A stretch of DNA of 64,000 nucleotides from Bradyrhizobium xenonodulans (GCF_027594865.1 NZ_CP089391.1:6664501-6728500); one strand, 5' to 3'; counted from the first letter of the stretch, positions 34,529 through 44,973 are shown. Numbers and translations are program-made. The notes: generated by a model not told the origin, from the letters alone.

Positions 34529-36187
34529 TCACCGCGTGTATCCATAAACTGCAACCGCATTGTCTGAAGACACGAGGCCGCTTTCGATGTCGTCATTGAC
34601 GGCCGCGCGATCGCGCTCCGTGGGAGCGCCGATGCCAGCACCGCCGGGCGTGAGGACCACGAGCCGGTCGTCCGGCGGCACCTGCTGAAAGCCTTTTCCA
34701 CGCAGCTTCTTGCCGGACTTCAGCCCGACATAGCCGGCCTCGCCGTTCTGGCCACCGTCGCGTCCGCGCGGCGGATGGTCGATGCGGTCGAACGCCGCCA
34801 GGATGTCGAACGGCGCATCGACGCCGCTGCCGACCTCGATGATCTGGCCGAGGCCGCCGCGGGTGCGCCCTGCCCCGCCGGAATCCGGACGCAGCTCCTT
34901 GCGCCAGAAGATCAGCGGCGTCTGCGTCTCCGCGATCTCCACCGGCGTGCCGCGCACGCCGCTGGGATAGGCGGTCGCCGACAGGCCGTCCTTGCCGAAG
35001 CGCGCGCCGGTGCCGCCATTCGACGTCACCGCCATCGAGAATCCGTAATTGCCGCCGACGCCGGAGCGGGTTTGTCCGCGCACGTTGAGATTCCACAGGC
35101 ACGAGGTGCCTTCCGCGGGCACCCGTTCGGGAATGATCTGGCGCAGGCAGCCGAACACGACGTCGGGCAGCATCTGGCCGATGATGTGGCGCGAGGCGAC
35201 CGGCGCCGGCTTCGGCGCATTCAGGATCGCGCCTGCAGGCGCCGAGACCGTCAGCGGCGAGAGTGAGCCGGCATTGTTCGGGATCTGCGAGGCGACGACG
35301 CAGCCGAGGCCGAACACGGTGTAGGCCGTGGTGTAGGACAGAGGCACGTTGATGCCGAACTTCGAGGCGGCCGAGGTGCCGTCGAAATCGACGTGAATGC
35401 CTTCGTCCGAGATCGTCAGCGTCGCCGCCAGCGTCACCGGCGCGTCATAGCCGTCAACCACCATGGTGTTGTGCCAGCTTCCCTTCGGCAGCTTTGCGAT
35501 CTCGGCGAGCACAGCCTCGCGCGAGCGGTCGCAGACGTAATCGCCGAGCTCGTCGAGCGTGTCGATGCCGAACTCGGTCATCATCTCGACCAGGCGCTCG
35601 CAGCCGACGTCGTTGCAGCCGGCGAGCGAATAGGTGTCGCCCTCGGTGTCGATCGGCAGCCGCGTGTTGGTGCGGATCATCGCCATCAGCGTCTCGTTGA
35701 CGACGCCCTGGTCGATCAGCTTCAGCATGGGGATGTAGAGTCCCTCCATGAACACGTCGGTGGCGTCAGGGCCGAAGCCGATGCCGCCGATGTCCATGAG
35801 ATGGCTGGTGCAGGAGAACAATGCGACCGGCTTGCCGTCCTTGAAGCAGGGCGTGGTGACGACGAAATCGTTGAGATGGCCGGTGCCCATCCAGGGATCG
35901 TTGGTGATGAAGGCGTCGCCCTCTTTCATCGTCTCGATCGGAAAGTGGGCGATGAAGTGCTTGACCGATTCCGCCATCGAGTTGACGTGACCGGGCGTGC
36001 CGGTCACTGCCTGCGCCAGCATCCGCCCCTTGAGGTCGAACACGCCGGCCGAGAGATCACCGCATTCGCGCACGATCGGGCTGAAGGCGGTGCGGAGCAG
36101 CACCTGCGCCTGCTCCTCGACCACGGCGATCAGCCGGTGCCACATGATCTGAAGGTCGATCAGGCTCGCGCCATTTGCCTTGCTCAT
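34529..36187 (-). CDS. hyuB: Hydantoinase B / oxoprolinase beta-type subunit
   Basis: A 552-aa subunit of ATP-dependent cyclic amide hydrolases (N-methylhydantoinase, 5-oxoprolinase, acetone/acetophenone carboxylase superfamily). Family markers: RTAFSPIVRECGDLSAGVFD, ITNDPWMGTGHLNDF, HLMDIGG, GVGGNYGFSM, and RPDSGGAGRTRGGLGQ. It starts 2 bp after the hyuA stop. Together with hyuA it forms the alpha-beta enzyme; the ring substrate is not determinable from sequence. Confidence 0.94.
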   Translation of the reverse strand: MSKANGASLIDLQIMWHRLIAVVEEQAQVLLRTAFSPIVRECGDLSAGVFDLKGRMLAQAVTGTPGHVNSMAESVKHFIAHFPIETMKEGDAFITNDPWMGTGHLNDFVVTTPCFKDGKPVALFSCTSHLMDIGGIGFGPDATDVFMEGLYIPMLKLIDQGVVNETLMAMIRTNTRLPIDTEGDTYSLAGCNDVGCERLVEMMTEFGIDTLDELGDYVCDRSREAVLAEIAKLPKGSWHNTMVVDGYDAPVTLAATLTISDEGIHVDFDGTSAASKFGINVPLSYTTAYTVFGLGCVVASQIPNNAGSLSPLTVSAPAGAILNAPKPAPVASRHIIGQMLPDVVFGCLRQIIPERVPAEGTSCLWNLNVRGQTRSGVGGNYGFSMAVTSNGGTGARFGKDGLSATAYPSGVRGTPVEIAETQTPLIFWRKELRPDSGGAGRTRGGLGQIIEVGSGVDAPFDILAAFDRIDHPPRGRDGGQNGEAGYVGLKSGKKLRGKGFQQVPPDDRLVVLTPGGAGIGAPTERDRAAVNDDIESGLVSSDNAVAVYGYTR

Positions 36188-36189
36188 GA

Positions 36190-38274
36190 TCAGGCCGCCT
36201 TCCGTTCCATGACGATGCTGCCGGCACCGTCGATATGCGCGTCAAAACTGGTGGAGACGAAGGTCGAGGTTTCGTCCTCGGCGATCACGGCGGGCCCCGC
36301 AATGGTCGCGCCCGGCGCCATGTCCTCTCGGCGATAGAGCGGGATCTCGATCACCTCGCCCGCCCGGCCGTCGAAGAACTTTCGGCTGCCGGACGCCTTG
36401 CCTGCCGGCGTGCGCGCGACGGCCGCGACGGTGGATGGATTACGCGCATCGGTGGTCGCGAGCACCGACCAGCTCAGCACCTCGATCGCGGCCCCCGGAA
36501 TCGATCGCTCGAACAACGCGGAGTAATCTGCCTCGAACTTCTGGCGCAGGCCGGCGAGATCGGTCGATGTCAGCCGCCGGTTCGGCAGCTCGACCGAGAT
36601 CTCATGGCCCTGGCCGACATAGCGCATGAAGGCCGCGCGGCGCTCGCGCACCGGTGCACCGGCTGCGCCGGGCTCGACCAGCGCGCGCGCCTCGGTCACC
36701 ATCTCCTGCAAGAGATCGGAGACCGCCTCGGTGTCGAAATCATCGAGCCGCACATGGCGGCTACGCACCAGCTCATAGGCGATGGGAGCTGCGAGGAATC
36801 CGACCGCCGAGCCGACGCCGGCATTCGAGGGCACGATGACCCTGGAGACACCGATCTTCTCGGCGACACGCGCCGCATGCAGCGGCGCGGCGCCGCCGAA
36901 CGCGATCAGCGTGTGCTGGCCGACGATCTCGCCGCGCTCGACCGCGTGCACGCGCGCCGCGCTCGCCATGTTCTCGCAGACGACCTCGTGCACGGCATAG
37001 GCCGCAGTCTCCGCCGACAGGCCGAGCGGCTCACCGATGCTGCTCAAAAGAGCCTTCTTCGATAGCTCCGGATTCAGCTTGATTGTACCGCCAGCAAAGG
37101 CGTCGGGATCGATCATGCCGAGTGCGACATCCGCATCCGTCACCGCCGGACGCTGGCCACCGCGGCCGTAGCAGGCCGGTCCCGGCTCCGACGAGGCACT
37201 CTCCGGGCCGACCGTGACGCGCTTCATCGCGTCGATATGGGCGATCGAGCCGCCGCCGGCGCCGATCTCGACCATCTCGATCACGGGGATGCGGACCGGC
37301 AGGCCGGAACCCTTGAGGAAGCGCGCGGCGCGATCGACCTCGAACACGCGCGAGGTTTCGGGTTGGTATTTTTCGATCAGGCAGATTTTTGCGGTGGTGC
37401 CGCCCATGTCGAAGGAGAGCACCTTGCTCTCGCCGAGCCGCGCTGCGATCTGTGCCGAGAAGATCGCACCGCCGGCGGGACCGGACTCGACGAGACGCAC
37501 CGGAAAACGCCGCGCCGTCTCGATCGAGGTGACGCCGCCGCCGGAGGTGACGAGATAGATCGCGCCGCGGAACTGTTCGACCTGCAAGGCATCCGCCATG
37601 CGGGCGAGATAACCGTCGATCAGGGGTTGCACATAGGCGTTGGCGACCGCAGTGGAGGTGCGCTCGTATTCGCGGATCTCCGGACACACCGCCGAGGACA
37701 ATGTGACGGAGATGCCGGGCATCTCCTCACCGAGGATCGCGGCGGCGCGGCGTTCGTGCTCGGGATTGGCATAGGAATGCAGGAAGGCGATCGCGACGCT
37801 CTCGACCTTCAATTCACGCAATTTCGGCGCGAGTGAACGCACGGCCGCCTCATCCAGCGGGAGACGAACGGCACCGTGCGCGTCGATGCGCTCGGGCACG
37901 GTGAAGCGCAGCGACCGCGGCGCCAGCGGCCTCGGCTTGTCGATGGCGAGATCGTACTGGTCGTAGCGGCTCTCGGTGCCGATATCGAGCACATCGCGAA
38001 AGCCGTCCGTCGCGATCAGCGCGGTCTTGGCGCCGCGGCGCTCGATGATGGCGTTGGTCGCCAGCGTCGTGCCGTGAATGAAGACGTCGATGTCGCTGAT
38101 ATGTGCGCGCGCGTCGGTGAGAATGAGACGCATGCCGTCCAGCACCGCCTGCTCGGGCCGCTGCGGCGTCGTCAGCACCTTGCGGGTTTTGCGCACCTCG
38201 CCCACGTCCAGCACGATGTCGGTGAACGTGCCACCGATATCCACGGCAAGCCGCACTTCGGCTCCCTCAAGCAT
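36190..38274 (-). CDS. hyuA: Hydantoinase A / oxoprolinase alpha-type subunit
   Basis: A 694-aa ATP-binding subunit. The N-terminal phosphate loop AVDIGGTFTDIVLD, the HGTTLATNAIIERRG segment, and VLSFDMGGTTAKICLIE belong to the actin-like ATPase core of HyuA/OXP1 proteins. EPGPACYGRGGQRPAVTDAD and AFGGAAPLHAARVAEKIG follow. It is first in the operon with hyuB and the TRAP genes. No carboxylase-specific third subunit is nearby, so a hydrolase is favoured over acetone-type carboxylase. Confidence 0.94.
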   Translation of the reverse strand: MLEGAEVRLAVDIGGTFTDIVLDVGEVRKTRKVLTTPQRPEQAVLDGMRLILTDARAHISDIDVFIHGTTLATNAIIERRGAKTALIATDGFRDVLDIGTESRYDQYDLAIDKPRPLAPRSLRFTVPERIDAHGAVRLPLDEAAVRSLAPKLRELKVESVAIAFLHSYANPEHERRAAAILGEEMPGISVTLSSAVCPEIREYERTSTAVANAYVQPLIDGYLARMADALQVEQFRGAIYLVTSGGGVTSIETARRFPVRLVESGPAGGAIFSAQIAARLGESKVLSFDMGGTTAKICLIEKYQPETSRVFEVDRAARFLKGSGLPVRIPVIEMVEIGAGGGSIAHIDAMKRVTVGPESASSEPGPACYGRGGQRPAVTDADVALGMIDPDAFAGGTIKLNPELSKKALLSSIGEPLGLSAETAAYAVHEVVCENMASAARVHAVERGEIVGQHTLIAFGGAAPLHAARVAEKIGVSRVIVPSNAGVGSAVGFLAAPIAYELVRSRHVRLDDFDTEAVSDLLQEMVTEARALVEPGAAGAPVRERRAAFMRYVGQGHEISVELPNRRLTSTDLAGLRQKFEADYSALFERSIPGAAIEVLSWSVLATTDARNPSTVAAVARTPAGKASGSRKFFDGRAGEVIEIPLYRREDMAPGATIAGPAVIAEDETSTFVSTSFDAHIDGAGSIVMERKAA

Positions 38275-38415
38275 TCCAAATTCTCCGTGCTGATCGTCAA
38301 GACTGCGGTCGAAAACGCAGCAATTTCCATGCCATGGACGACATGGATCACGCCGCGCCCGGCTATTCTGCTTGGCACCTATGCAATAGGCAAGACGTGT
38401 TCGCGTCGCGCCCGA

Positions 38416-39237
38416 TCAGAGCAGGAATGCAAGCGCGGCTTCACAGCGCTCCTCGACCTTGAGCGTCAGGAGGTCGTCGGCGCGGGTGCGTCCGAGATTG
38501 ACCGCGGCGATCGGGATTTGCCGTTGCGCCGCAGCCTGGACGAAGCGGAAACCGGAATAGACCATCAGCGAGGAGCCGACGATCAGCATGGCGTCGGCCT
38601 GCGCCAGATGATCCTGCGCAGCGGCGACGACATCGCGCGGAACGTTCTCGCCGAAGAACACGACGTCGGGCTTGAGGAGACCGCCGCAGGCTTCGCAAGG
38701 AGGCACCTTGAACGACGAAAAGTCGGAGTGCTCGAGATCGGCGTCGCCGTCGGGCGCATCCGCAGCATCGAGTGTCAGCCATTCCGCATTGGCGCGGCCG
38801 AGCGCGTTCTGGAATTCGTTGCGCGGTGTCTTGGCGCCGCAGCCCATGCAACGGACCAGATCGAGCCTTCCGTGCAAATCGATCACCTGCCGGTGGCCGG
38901 CGGATTGATGCAGCCGGTCGACGTTCTGGGTCAGCAGCATCCCGCAACGGCCGCTCTCCTCGAGCCGGGCCAGCGCATGATGGGCATCGTTCGGCCTCGC
39001 CTGGCCGAAACGCCGCCAGCCGATCAGGCTGCGCGCCCAATAGCGCTGACGCGTAGGCTCGTCCGACATGAAGGCCTGGAAATTGACGGGTTGGGTCCGC
39101 TTCCAGTTGCCGTGGTTGTCGCGATAATCGGGAATGCCCGAATTGGTGCTGCAGCCGGCGCCGGTCAGCACGAACAGATTGTCGTGGCGGCCGACGAAAT
39201 CCCGGAGCGGTTGGTTTGCCAGCGGAGGATTTGCCAT
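38416..39237 (-). CDS. Sir2-family NAD-dependent protein deacylase (sirtuin)
   Basis: The 273-aa sirtuin removes acyl groups from lysines using NAD+. NAD-binding motifs are GAGCSTNSGIPDYRD (26-40) and TQNVDRLH (103-110). The catalytic His122 is in IDLHGRLDLV. The zinc site is C130-x2-C133 and C181-x2-C184. FFGENVP and VGSSLMVYSG complete the fold. The sequence pattern (CSTNSGIPDYR, HGNWKR) resembles class II (SIRT4-like) sirtuins. It is not in an obvious operon. Confidence 0.93.
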   Translation of the reverse strand: MANPPLANQPLRDFVGRHDNLFVLTGAGCSTNSGIPDYRDNHGNWKRTQPVNFQAFMSDEPTRQRYWARSLIGWRRFGQARPNDAHHALARLEESGRCGMLLTQNVDRLHQSAGHRQVIDLHGRLDLVRCMGCGAKTPRNEFQNALGRANAEWLTLDAADAPDGDADLEHSDFSSFKVPPCEACGGLLKPDVVFFGENVPRDVVAAAQDHLAQADAMLIVGSSLMVYSGFRFVQAAAQRQIPIAAVNLGRTRADDLLTLKVEERCEAALAFLL

Positions 39238-39274
39238 GGCGCAGATGTAGTCTGCGCCGGCCGGTTTTGCCAGA

Positions 39275-40405
39275 TCAGGGCCGCTGCGAGGGCTCGAACC
39301 CGGCGATCAGCTTCACGAGCTCACTCTGCCGCGCCGTGCCGGTCTTGCGGAAGACGTTGTGGAGATGCGTCTTGACGGTGGCCTGTGTCAGCCCGAGAGC
39401 CTCGGCCAGCGCCTTCACTCCGCTGACCTTCATGACGGCGTCGATCACCCGAATTTCGCTCGCCGTGAGCTTGTACAGCTTGGCCAGCGCCTCCAGCGGC
39501 GGCGGACTTGCGGGCGAGCTCCTGCGGACGAAGACCGCGGCCACGGCGGAATGCAGCGCGCCGGTGCGCTGACGGTCGCCGGAGGTCAGCGGCAGCACGC
39601 TGGCGAACCAGCGGCCTTGCGAGGTCGCGAGCGGAATCGGGCCGCCGCTGTCGGCCGCCGCATTGCCATTCTCGGCGGCCACGAGCGCCTCACGCAACGC
39701 GCGCTGCGCATCGGGCGCGGCAGCGACCAATATTCCATTTCTTTCGGTGAGCAGCGCGGCCTCGTCCAGCATCGCCCGTCCGGGCACGTTGGAGAAGACG
39801 AGGCGTCCGTTGGGACCGACCAGGAACACGGCAGCCGAGACATTGTCGAGCGCCTGGGTCAGAACCGCCTGCGCCGTTTTGCTCTGGTCGAACAATCGTC
39901 CGATCGAGACCGCGCGCTGGAAATGCGGAACGATCAGCCCAAGCCGACGGCGATCATCGGCATCGGCGAGGCCGTCCGTCTCGTGCATCCGGACGGCAAG
40001 GACCGAGGCGCTCGTCGCACTCTTCTCGAGGTTCGCGCCGAGAGCATCGATGATGCCCTGCGGCTTCATCCACTCGGCGTAGAAACGCGTCTCCACGATT
40101 TCCTCGAAAGGAATGAGGTCAGTGGATCCCCACACGACACCGGCCTCGATGAAGGCGCCGGCTGGAAAACAGGGATTGAAGGGAAGATACTTATCGAAAT
40201 AGAGCTGAGTGAAGTGCGGATCCTCGTTGAACATATGCAGCGCCGCGGAATGCTCCGTGGCCGCATCGTGCCAGAACAGGGCGCCGGAGGAGCCGCCCAC
40301 GAACAGGCAAGCCTGCTCCAATGCACGCGGCCACAGGGTGGGATCGAGCGCGGCATCGTAGACGAGGCCGATCAGCTCTGACAGCAAAGCGGCTTCAGAC
40401 GTCAC
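39275..40405 (-). CDS. LuxR-type helix-turn-helix transcriptional regulator
   Basis: A 376-aa regulator starting at GTG 40405. The C-terminal domain (about 310-370) is LuxR-type: LYKLTASEIRVIDAVMKVSG, then AEALGLTQATVKTHLHNVF and KTGTARQSELVKLI. The N-terminal two thirds look like a GAF/PAS-like sensor region (VFLVGPNGRLVFSNVPGRAML). It is not an acyl-homoserine-lactone receptor by any motif I can see. The target and signal are unknown. Confidence 0.88.
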   Translation of the reverse strand: MTSEAALLSELIGLVYDAALDPTLWPRALEQACLFVGGSSGALFWHDAATEHSAALHMFNEDPHFTQLYFDKYLPFNPCFPAGAFIEAGVVWGSTDLIPFEEIVETRFYAEWMKPQGIIDALGANLEKSATSASVLAVRMHETDGLADADDRRRLGLIVPHFQRAVSIGRLFDQSKTAQAVLTQALDNVSAAVFLVGPNGRLVFSNVPGRAMLDEAALLTERNGILVAAAPDAQRALREALVAAENGNAAADSGGPIPLATSQGRWFASVLPLTSGDRQRTGALHSAVAAVFVRRSSPASPPPLEALAKLYKLTASEIRVIDAVMKVSGVKALAEALGLTQATVKTHLHNVFRKTGTARQSELVKLIAGFEPSQRP

Positions 40406-40485
40406 GGCCGGCTCTCGAACATTTCGAACAGCACATTTGGCATTCGCGCCTTCAATGATTCAGCCGCATCGGCGATATCACCCGG

Positions 40486-41115
40486 TCATTGCGTTGCAGA
40501 CTGCGCCGGCGGTTTTGCAGGCACGCCTGGCTTCGGCGGCGCTGATTGTTTCTGCGAGACGACAGCCTTGCCGGCCGGAGGCTCGGGCGTGGCGGGCGCC
40601 ACCGGTGCGGACTGGCCAACGGACAGCGACACGCCGAACACGCGCCATTGTCCTTCGACCGGCGCGAAAAGCAGCTCGAAATTCACCTGCGAAGGCACCG
40701 ACGGGAAAAATCCGGCCATGTGCAGCAGACCGCTCGACTCGATCTGCGGCAACAGCGACAATTGCGGATCGATGACGGCAACGCCGGAGAGATCGATCTT
40801 GTCGCTCCGCTGCTTGGCGAATATTTCGGCGAGCCTTGCGGCGGTGTTGACCTGGAAACCAGGCGCGCCGAGATCGCGCAGCACGGTGTAATTGCCGGTT
40901 CTGTTGGCGTGATCGAGTGCGAGCAGCGTCGAACGGATCAGCATCAGCACGCCGTTGCGGTCGATGTTGGCCGGCTTGGGGCTCGCTTGCGGCTGCTGTG
41001 GTGGCGCCTGATGCGGCTGCGGAGGCGTCTGCTGCGCAAAGGTCGCGACCGCCCCCAGTGCCAGGAGCCCAATAGTCAAACCTCCAAGGCCCGCGCCCCA
41101 CCATCGCAGTCTCAT
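40486..41115 (-). CDS. Hypothetical exported protein with NTF2-like core
   Basis: The 209-aa protein has an N-terminal membrane/signal segment (about 8-28), a Gln/Pro-rich linker (PPQPHQAPPQQPQASPKP), and a globular region (about 50-165) with the alternation of an NTF2-like fold (FAPVEGQWRVFGVSLSVGQS at its end). A Pro/Lys-rich tail follows. Unknown function. The frame at 40478-41173 on the same strand is a shadow with Arg-rich composition. Confidence 0.65.
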   Translation of the reverse strand: MRLRWWGAGLGGLTIGLLALGAVATFAQQTPPQPHQAPPQQPQASPKPANIDRNGVLMLIRSTLLALDHANRTGNYTVLRDLGAPGFQVNTAARLAEIFAKQRSDKIDLSGVAVIDPQLSLLPQIESSGLLHMAGFFPSVPSQVNFELLFAPVEGQWRVFGVSLSVGQSAPVAPATPEPPAGKAVVSQKQSAPPKPGVPAKPPAQSATQ

Positions 41116-41261
41116 CGCAAACAGATCTCCGAGCCGCCGGGAATGTGCGGCAGGCGACAGACGCGGACATCAACCTTTCGGTTGAGTTCGCCCCCGCATG
41201 CCGCGCTGGCGGCCCGGTTTTTTCCGACTGTTGCTGGATTGCATCGCGACGCGTCGCAGGC

Positions 41262-42098
41262 TTAGCTGGCCCAGTTATCGCGGAACTCGGGGAACAGCGT
41301 CAGGCCTCCGCAGGCGTAGAGGGTCTGCCCGGTGATGTAACTGGCATCATCAGAGGCGAGGAACGCGAACACGGCGGCGATCTCTTCCGGCGTGCCGACG
41401 CGGCCCATGGGAATGTGGCTGGTGACGACGCCGCGCTTTTCGGGATCACCGGTCCAGGCCGCGTTGATCGGCGTGTCGATCGCCCCGGGCCCGACCGCAT
41501 TGACGCGAATGCCCCGGCCGGCGAATTCCAGCGCCAGCGTACGCGTCAGATTGGCCATGCCGCCCTTGCTGATCGAATAGGCGAGATAGCCGGGCTTGGG
41601 AATGATCTGGTGGACACTCGAGCAGTTGATGATGCTGCCGCCACCGCCGCGCGCGACGAAATGGGCGAGCGCCTTCTGGGCGCAGAGCACGGCACCATTG
41701 AGATTGACGTCGATGATGCGCCGATAGGTCTCGATGTCGAGCGCCTCGCTCGGTGACTCCCGCTGGAAGCCGGCATTGTTGACCAGACAGTCGAGGCGCT
41801 TCCAGCGCGCCAGGACGGTCTCAAACATCGCGGCAACCTCCTGCTCATTGCTGACATCGGCCTTGACCATGGCATGATCGAGCCTGCCATGGCCGCGATC
41901 GCTCGATGCCGTCCGCACGAGTGCGAGCGTCTCTTCGGCCCTTTCGGGGTGATCGAAATAATTGATGGCGACGGTCGCGCCCTCCTGTGCGAGCCGGATG
42001 GCGACGGCGCGGCCGATGCCTTGTGAAGCGCCGGTCACCAGCGCGTATTGGCCCACGAGGCGCGAGTGAAACGAAGTCGAGCGAATGGTTTGTGGCAT
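41262..42098 (-). CDS. Short-chain dehydrogenase, glucose/sugar 1-dehydrogenase-like
   Basis: A 278-aa SDR starting at ATG 42098 (GGAG 7 nt upstream). Motifs: TGASQGIG, ADVSNEQEV, NNAGFQ, Ser in CSSVHQ, Tyr-x3-Lys in YSISKGG, and GQTLYACGGLTLFPEF. The overall pattern resembles bacterial glucose 1-dehydrogenase-like SDRs. It is 73 bp downstream of the NCS2 permease and may share its transcript, though the link in function is unclear. Confidence 0.9.
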   Translation of the reverse strand: MPQTIRSTSFHSRLVGQYALVTGASQGIGRAVAIRLAQEGATVAINYFDHPERAEETLALVRTASSDRGHGRLDHAMVKADVSNEQEVAAMFETVLARWKRLDCLVNNAGFQRESPSEALDIETYRRIIDVNLNGAVLCAQKALAHFVARGGGGSIINCSSVHQIIPKPGYLAYSISKGGMANLTRTLALEFAGRGIRVNAVGPGAIDTPINAAWTGDPEKRGVVTSHIPMGRVGTPEEIAAVFAFLASDDASYITGQTLYACGGLTLFPEFRDNWAS

Positions 42099-42171
42099 GA
42101 GTTCTCTCCGGAGATGGCTGATCATCGATGGAACCGGCTTTTTGTTCCATGCCTTAGTGCATCGCTGCGAT

Positions 42172-43491
42172 TCACTCGGCGCGCCGGGCGAGCGGCGAGG
42201 TCAGGATCTGATACAGGATGATGGCGCCAAAGGTTGCGGTGCCGATCCCTCCGATCGTGAAGGCGCCGAATTTCAGCGTTAGATCGCCCGCTCCTGCGGT
42301 CAGCGCCACGGCGACGGTGATCAGGTTGGCAGGATCGGCGAAGTCGACCTTGTTCTCGACCCAGATCCGGCCAGCCATCGCCGCGATCAATCCGAACAAT
42401 ACGATCGAGAGACCGCCGATGACGGGACCCGGGATCGACAGGATCAGCGCGCCGAATTTCGGCGAGAAGCCGAGCAGGACCGACACCGCGGCTGCGAACG
42501 CGAACAGCAAGGTCGAATAGACCTTGGTCGCCGCCATGACGCCGATGTTCTCGGCATAGGTGGTAACGCCGGTGCCGCCGCCGCAGGCAGCCACGATGGT
42601 CGCGAGGCTGTCGGCGAACAAAGCGCGGCCGAGATAGGCATCGAGGCTCCGGCCCGTCATGGCGCCGACGGCCTTGATGTGACCGAGGTTCTCGGCGACG
42701 AGAATGACCGCAACCGGCGCAATCAGGAAAATCGCATCCACCTGGAAGCTCGGCGTGGTGAAGCTCGGCAGGCCAATCCACGGCGCGGCCGAGAGTTGCG
42801 CGAAGTCGATCGGCTTACCGAAGCCGAGGCCATTCGCAAACAGCAGATACAAAAGATATCCGCCGATCGCGCCGAGAATGATCGGCAGGCGGCGCCACAG
42901 GCCTGGCGCGGCCACCGCCACCACGCCGATGATCAGAACCGTCGCGAGCCCGATCCCGGTGTCGAACGTGTTGGCACTCACCGCCTTGACCGCCACGGGC
43001 GCGAGGTTGAGGCCGATCGCGGCGACCACAGCGCCGGTGACGGCCGGCGGCATCAGGCGCTCGACCCAGCCGACACCGGACCACATCACAATCAGCGCGA
43101 TCACGCCGTAGAGCACGCCGGCGCCGACGATGCCGCCGAGCGCAACCGACAGGTTGGGATTCGGCCCTTGCCCGGCATAGCCGGTGGCGGCAATGACGAC
43201 GGCGATGAACGCGAAGCTCGAGCCGAGATAGCTCGGCACGCGCCCGGCGACGATGACGAAAAAGATCAGCGTGCCGATGCCGGAGAACAGGACTGCAACA
43301 TTGGGATCGAACCCCATCAGCAGCGGTGCGATGATCGTTGAACCCGACATGGCGACGCAATGCTGAAGACCGGAGACGACGGTCTGGCCCCATGACAGCC
43401 GTTCCTCCGGCATGATCACGCCCGAAGTCCTCAGCGTCCAACGCGGAAAATAGCCTTGCGCTCGCTGGTCGGAGTTGGTTGCCGTCGTCAT
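42172..43491 (-). CDS. NCS2 family uracil/xanthine permease
   Basis: A 439-aa proton-coupled nucleobase transporter with about 14 membrane segments. It starts at ATG 43491 (GGGGGGA upstream). Signatures: [20 protein letters not shown] (helix 1), the [15 protein letters not shown] loop with the conserved acidic residue of helix 8, and [17 protein letters not shown] (helix 10 substrate site). This pattern is the uracil permease (UraA/PyrP) branch. Divergent from dctA by 153 bp. Confidence 0.9.
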   Translation of the reverse strand: MTTATNSDQRAQGYFPRWTLRTSGVIMPEERLSWGQTVVSGLQHCVAMSGSTIIAPLLMGFDPNVAVLFSGIGTLIFFVIVAGRVPSYLGSSFAFIAVVIAATGYAGQGPNPNLSVALGGIVGAGVLYGVIALIVMWSGVGWVERLMPPAVTGAVVAAIGLNLAPVAVKAVSANTFDTGIGLATVLIIGVVAVAAPGLWRRLPIILGAIGGYLLYLLFANGLGFGKPIDFAQLSAAPWIGLPSFTTPSFQVDAIFLIAPVAVILVAENLGHIKAVGAMTGRSLDAYLGRALFADSLATIVAACGGGTGVTTYAENIGVMAATKVYSTLLFAFAAAVSVLLGFSPKFGALILSIPGPVIGGLSIVLFGLIAAMAGRIWVENKVDFADPANLITVAVALTAGAGDLTLKFGAFTIGGIGTATFGAIILYQILTSPLARRAE

Positions 43492-43587
43492 GTTCCCCCC
43501 AGTTGCGGTGCAACGATCGATCTTCGTGCGATCCGACAAAAATGTGATTGTCGCTTCTGCGGCGACCATCACATGATGCAACTCATG

Positions 43588-43603
43588 CAAGATTCAAATC
43601 TTG
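43588..43603. promoter_or_regulatory. 16-bp perfect palindrome upstream of dctA
   Basis: CAAGATT-CA-AATCTTG, 42 bp before the dctA ATG and 97 bp upstream of the NCS2 permease start. A related CTGCAAGATCAG word lies downstream at about 43613. Probable regulator site. No sigma-54 consensus was found here. Confidence 0.45.
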
Positions 43604-43644
43604 ATCCGAATCCTGCAAGATCAGTGCGTTCCGGGGCTCACACT

Positions 43645-44973
43645 ATGACACAGATCGCGATCCAGCCAGCCATCCATCGCCGGCATCAGCCCTGGTACAA
43701 GATCCTCTATGTCCAGGTGTTGATCGCGATCGCGCTCGGGGTGCTGATCGGCTATTTCTATCCCGATCTCGGCAAGGCCTTAAAGCCGCTCGGCGACGGT
43801 TTCATCGCGCTGATCAAGATGATGATCGCGCCTGTCATCTTCTGCACCGTGGTGCACGGCATCTCCTCGATGGGTGACCTCAAGCGCGTCGGCCGGGTCG
43901 GGCTGAAGTCGCTGATCTATTTCGAGACGGTCTCGACCGTCGCGCTCGCCGTCGGCCTCCTGGTCGGCGAGATCCTCCAGCCGGGGCATGGCTTCAACAT
44001 CGATCCCGCCACGATCGATCCGAAGTCGGTCGCGACCTATGTCACCAAGGCCAAGGAAGAGGGCATCGTCGCCCATCTGATGGCGATCATTCCCGACAGC
44101 TATGTGGGTGCGATCGCGCGCGGCGATCTCTTGCAGGTGCTGCTGATCTCGATCCTGTCGGGCTTCGCCATCGCGTTCCTCGGCAAGGCCGGTGAGCCGA
44201 TTGCGGAAGCCATCGACAAGGCCGCAAAGATGTTCTTCGGCATCATCCGCATCATCGTCCGCGTGGCGCCGATCGGCGCCTTCGGCGCGATGGCGTTCAC
44301 GGTCGGTGCCTACGGCCTCGGCTCGCTGCTCAACCTCGCGGCCTTGATCGGCACGTTCTATCTGACCAGCATGCTGTTCGTGCTGGTCGTGCTCGGCGCA
44401 ATCGCACGGCTCGCCGGCTTCTCGATCCTGCGCTTCATCGCCTACATCAAGGACGAGCTTCTGATCGTGCTCGGCACCTCGTCGTCGGAGACGGTGCTGC
44501 CGCAAATGATCCAGAAGATGGAGCATCTCGGCGCCTCGCGCTCGGTGGTCGGCCTCGTCATCCCGACCGGCTACAGCTTCAACCTCGACGGCACCAACAT
44601 CTACATGACGCTGGCGACGCTGTTTCTGGCGCAGGCGACCAACACCCATCTGACCATCTGGCAGGAGCTCGGCATCCTCGGCATCGCCATGATCACCTCG
44701 AAGGGCGCCTCGGGTGTGACCGGCGCCGGCTTCATCACGCTCGCCGCGACGTTGTCGATCGTGCCTGACATTCCGATCCAGTCGATCGCGATCCTGGTCG
44801 GCATCGACAAGTTCATGAGCGAATGCCGCGCGCTGACCAACCTGATCGGCAACGGCGTTGCCTGCGTCGTCATCAGCATCTCCGAGGGCGAGCTCGACCG
44901 CGAGGCGCTGCACGTGACCATGGCCCATCCGCTGGAGATGGGCGAGGCGCTGGAACCGGGCGGCAACGCGTGA
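43645..44973 (+). CDS. dctA: C4-dicarboxylate:cation symporter DctA
   Basis: A 442-aa DAACS family importer of succinate, fumarate and malate, the main carbon feed for rhizobia in symbiosis. It has the expected membrane topology. Family motifs are [17 protein letters not shown] (hairpin loop 1 serine-rich), [20 protein letters not shown] (helix 7), [20 protein letters not shown] (hairpin loop 2), and [14 protein letters not shown] (helix 8). ATG 43645 is the natural start; longer frames begin in the divergent promoter region. A classic terminator follows. Confidence 0.96.
   Translation: MTQIAIQPAIHRRHQPWYKILYVQVLIAIALGVLIGYFYPDLGKALKPLGDGFIALIKMMIAPVIFCTVVHGISSMGDLKRVGRVGLKSLIYFETVSTVALAVGLLVGEILQPGHGFNIDPATIDPKSVATYVTKAKEEGIVAHLMAIIPDSYVGAIARGDLLQVLLISILSGFAIAFLGKAGEPIAEAIDKAAKMFFGIIRIIVRVAPIGAFGAMAFTVGAYGLGSLLNLAALIGTFYLTSMLFVLVVLGAIARLAGFSILRFIAYIKDELLIVLGTSSSETVLPQMIQKMEHLGASRSVVGLVIPTGYSFNLDGTNIYMTLATLFLAQATNTHLTIWQELGILGIAMITSKGASGVTGAGFITLAATLSIVPDIPIQSIAILVGIDKFMSECRALTNLIGNGVACVVISISEGELDREALHVTMAHPLEMGEALEPGGNA

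Noticed and set aside
43492..43644. Sigma-54 (-24/-12) promoter upstream of dctA
   Set aside because: No TGGC-N9-11-TTGC-like element could be found by eye.
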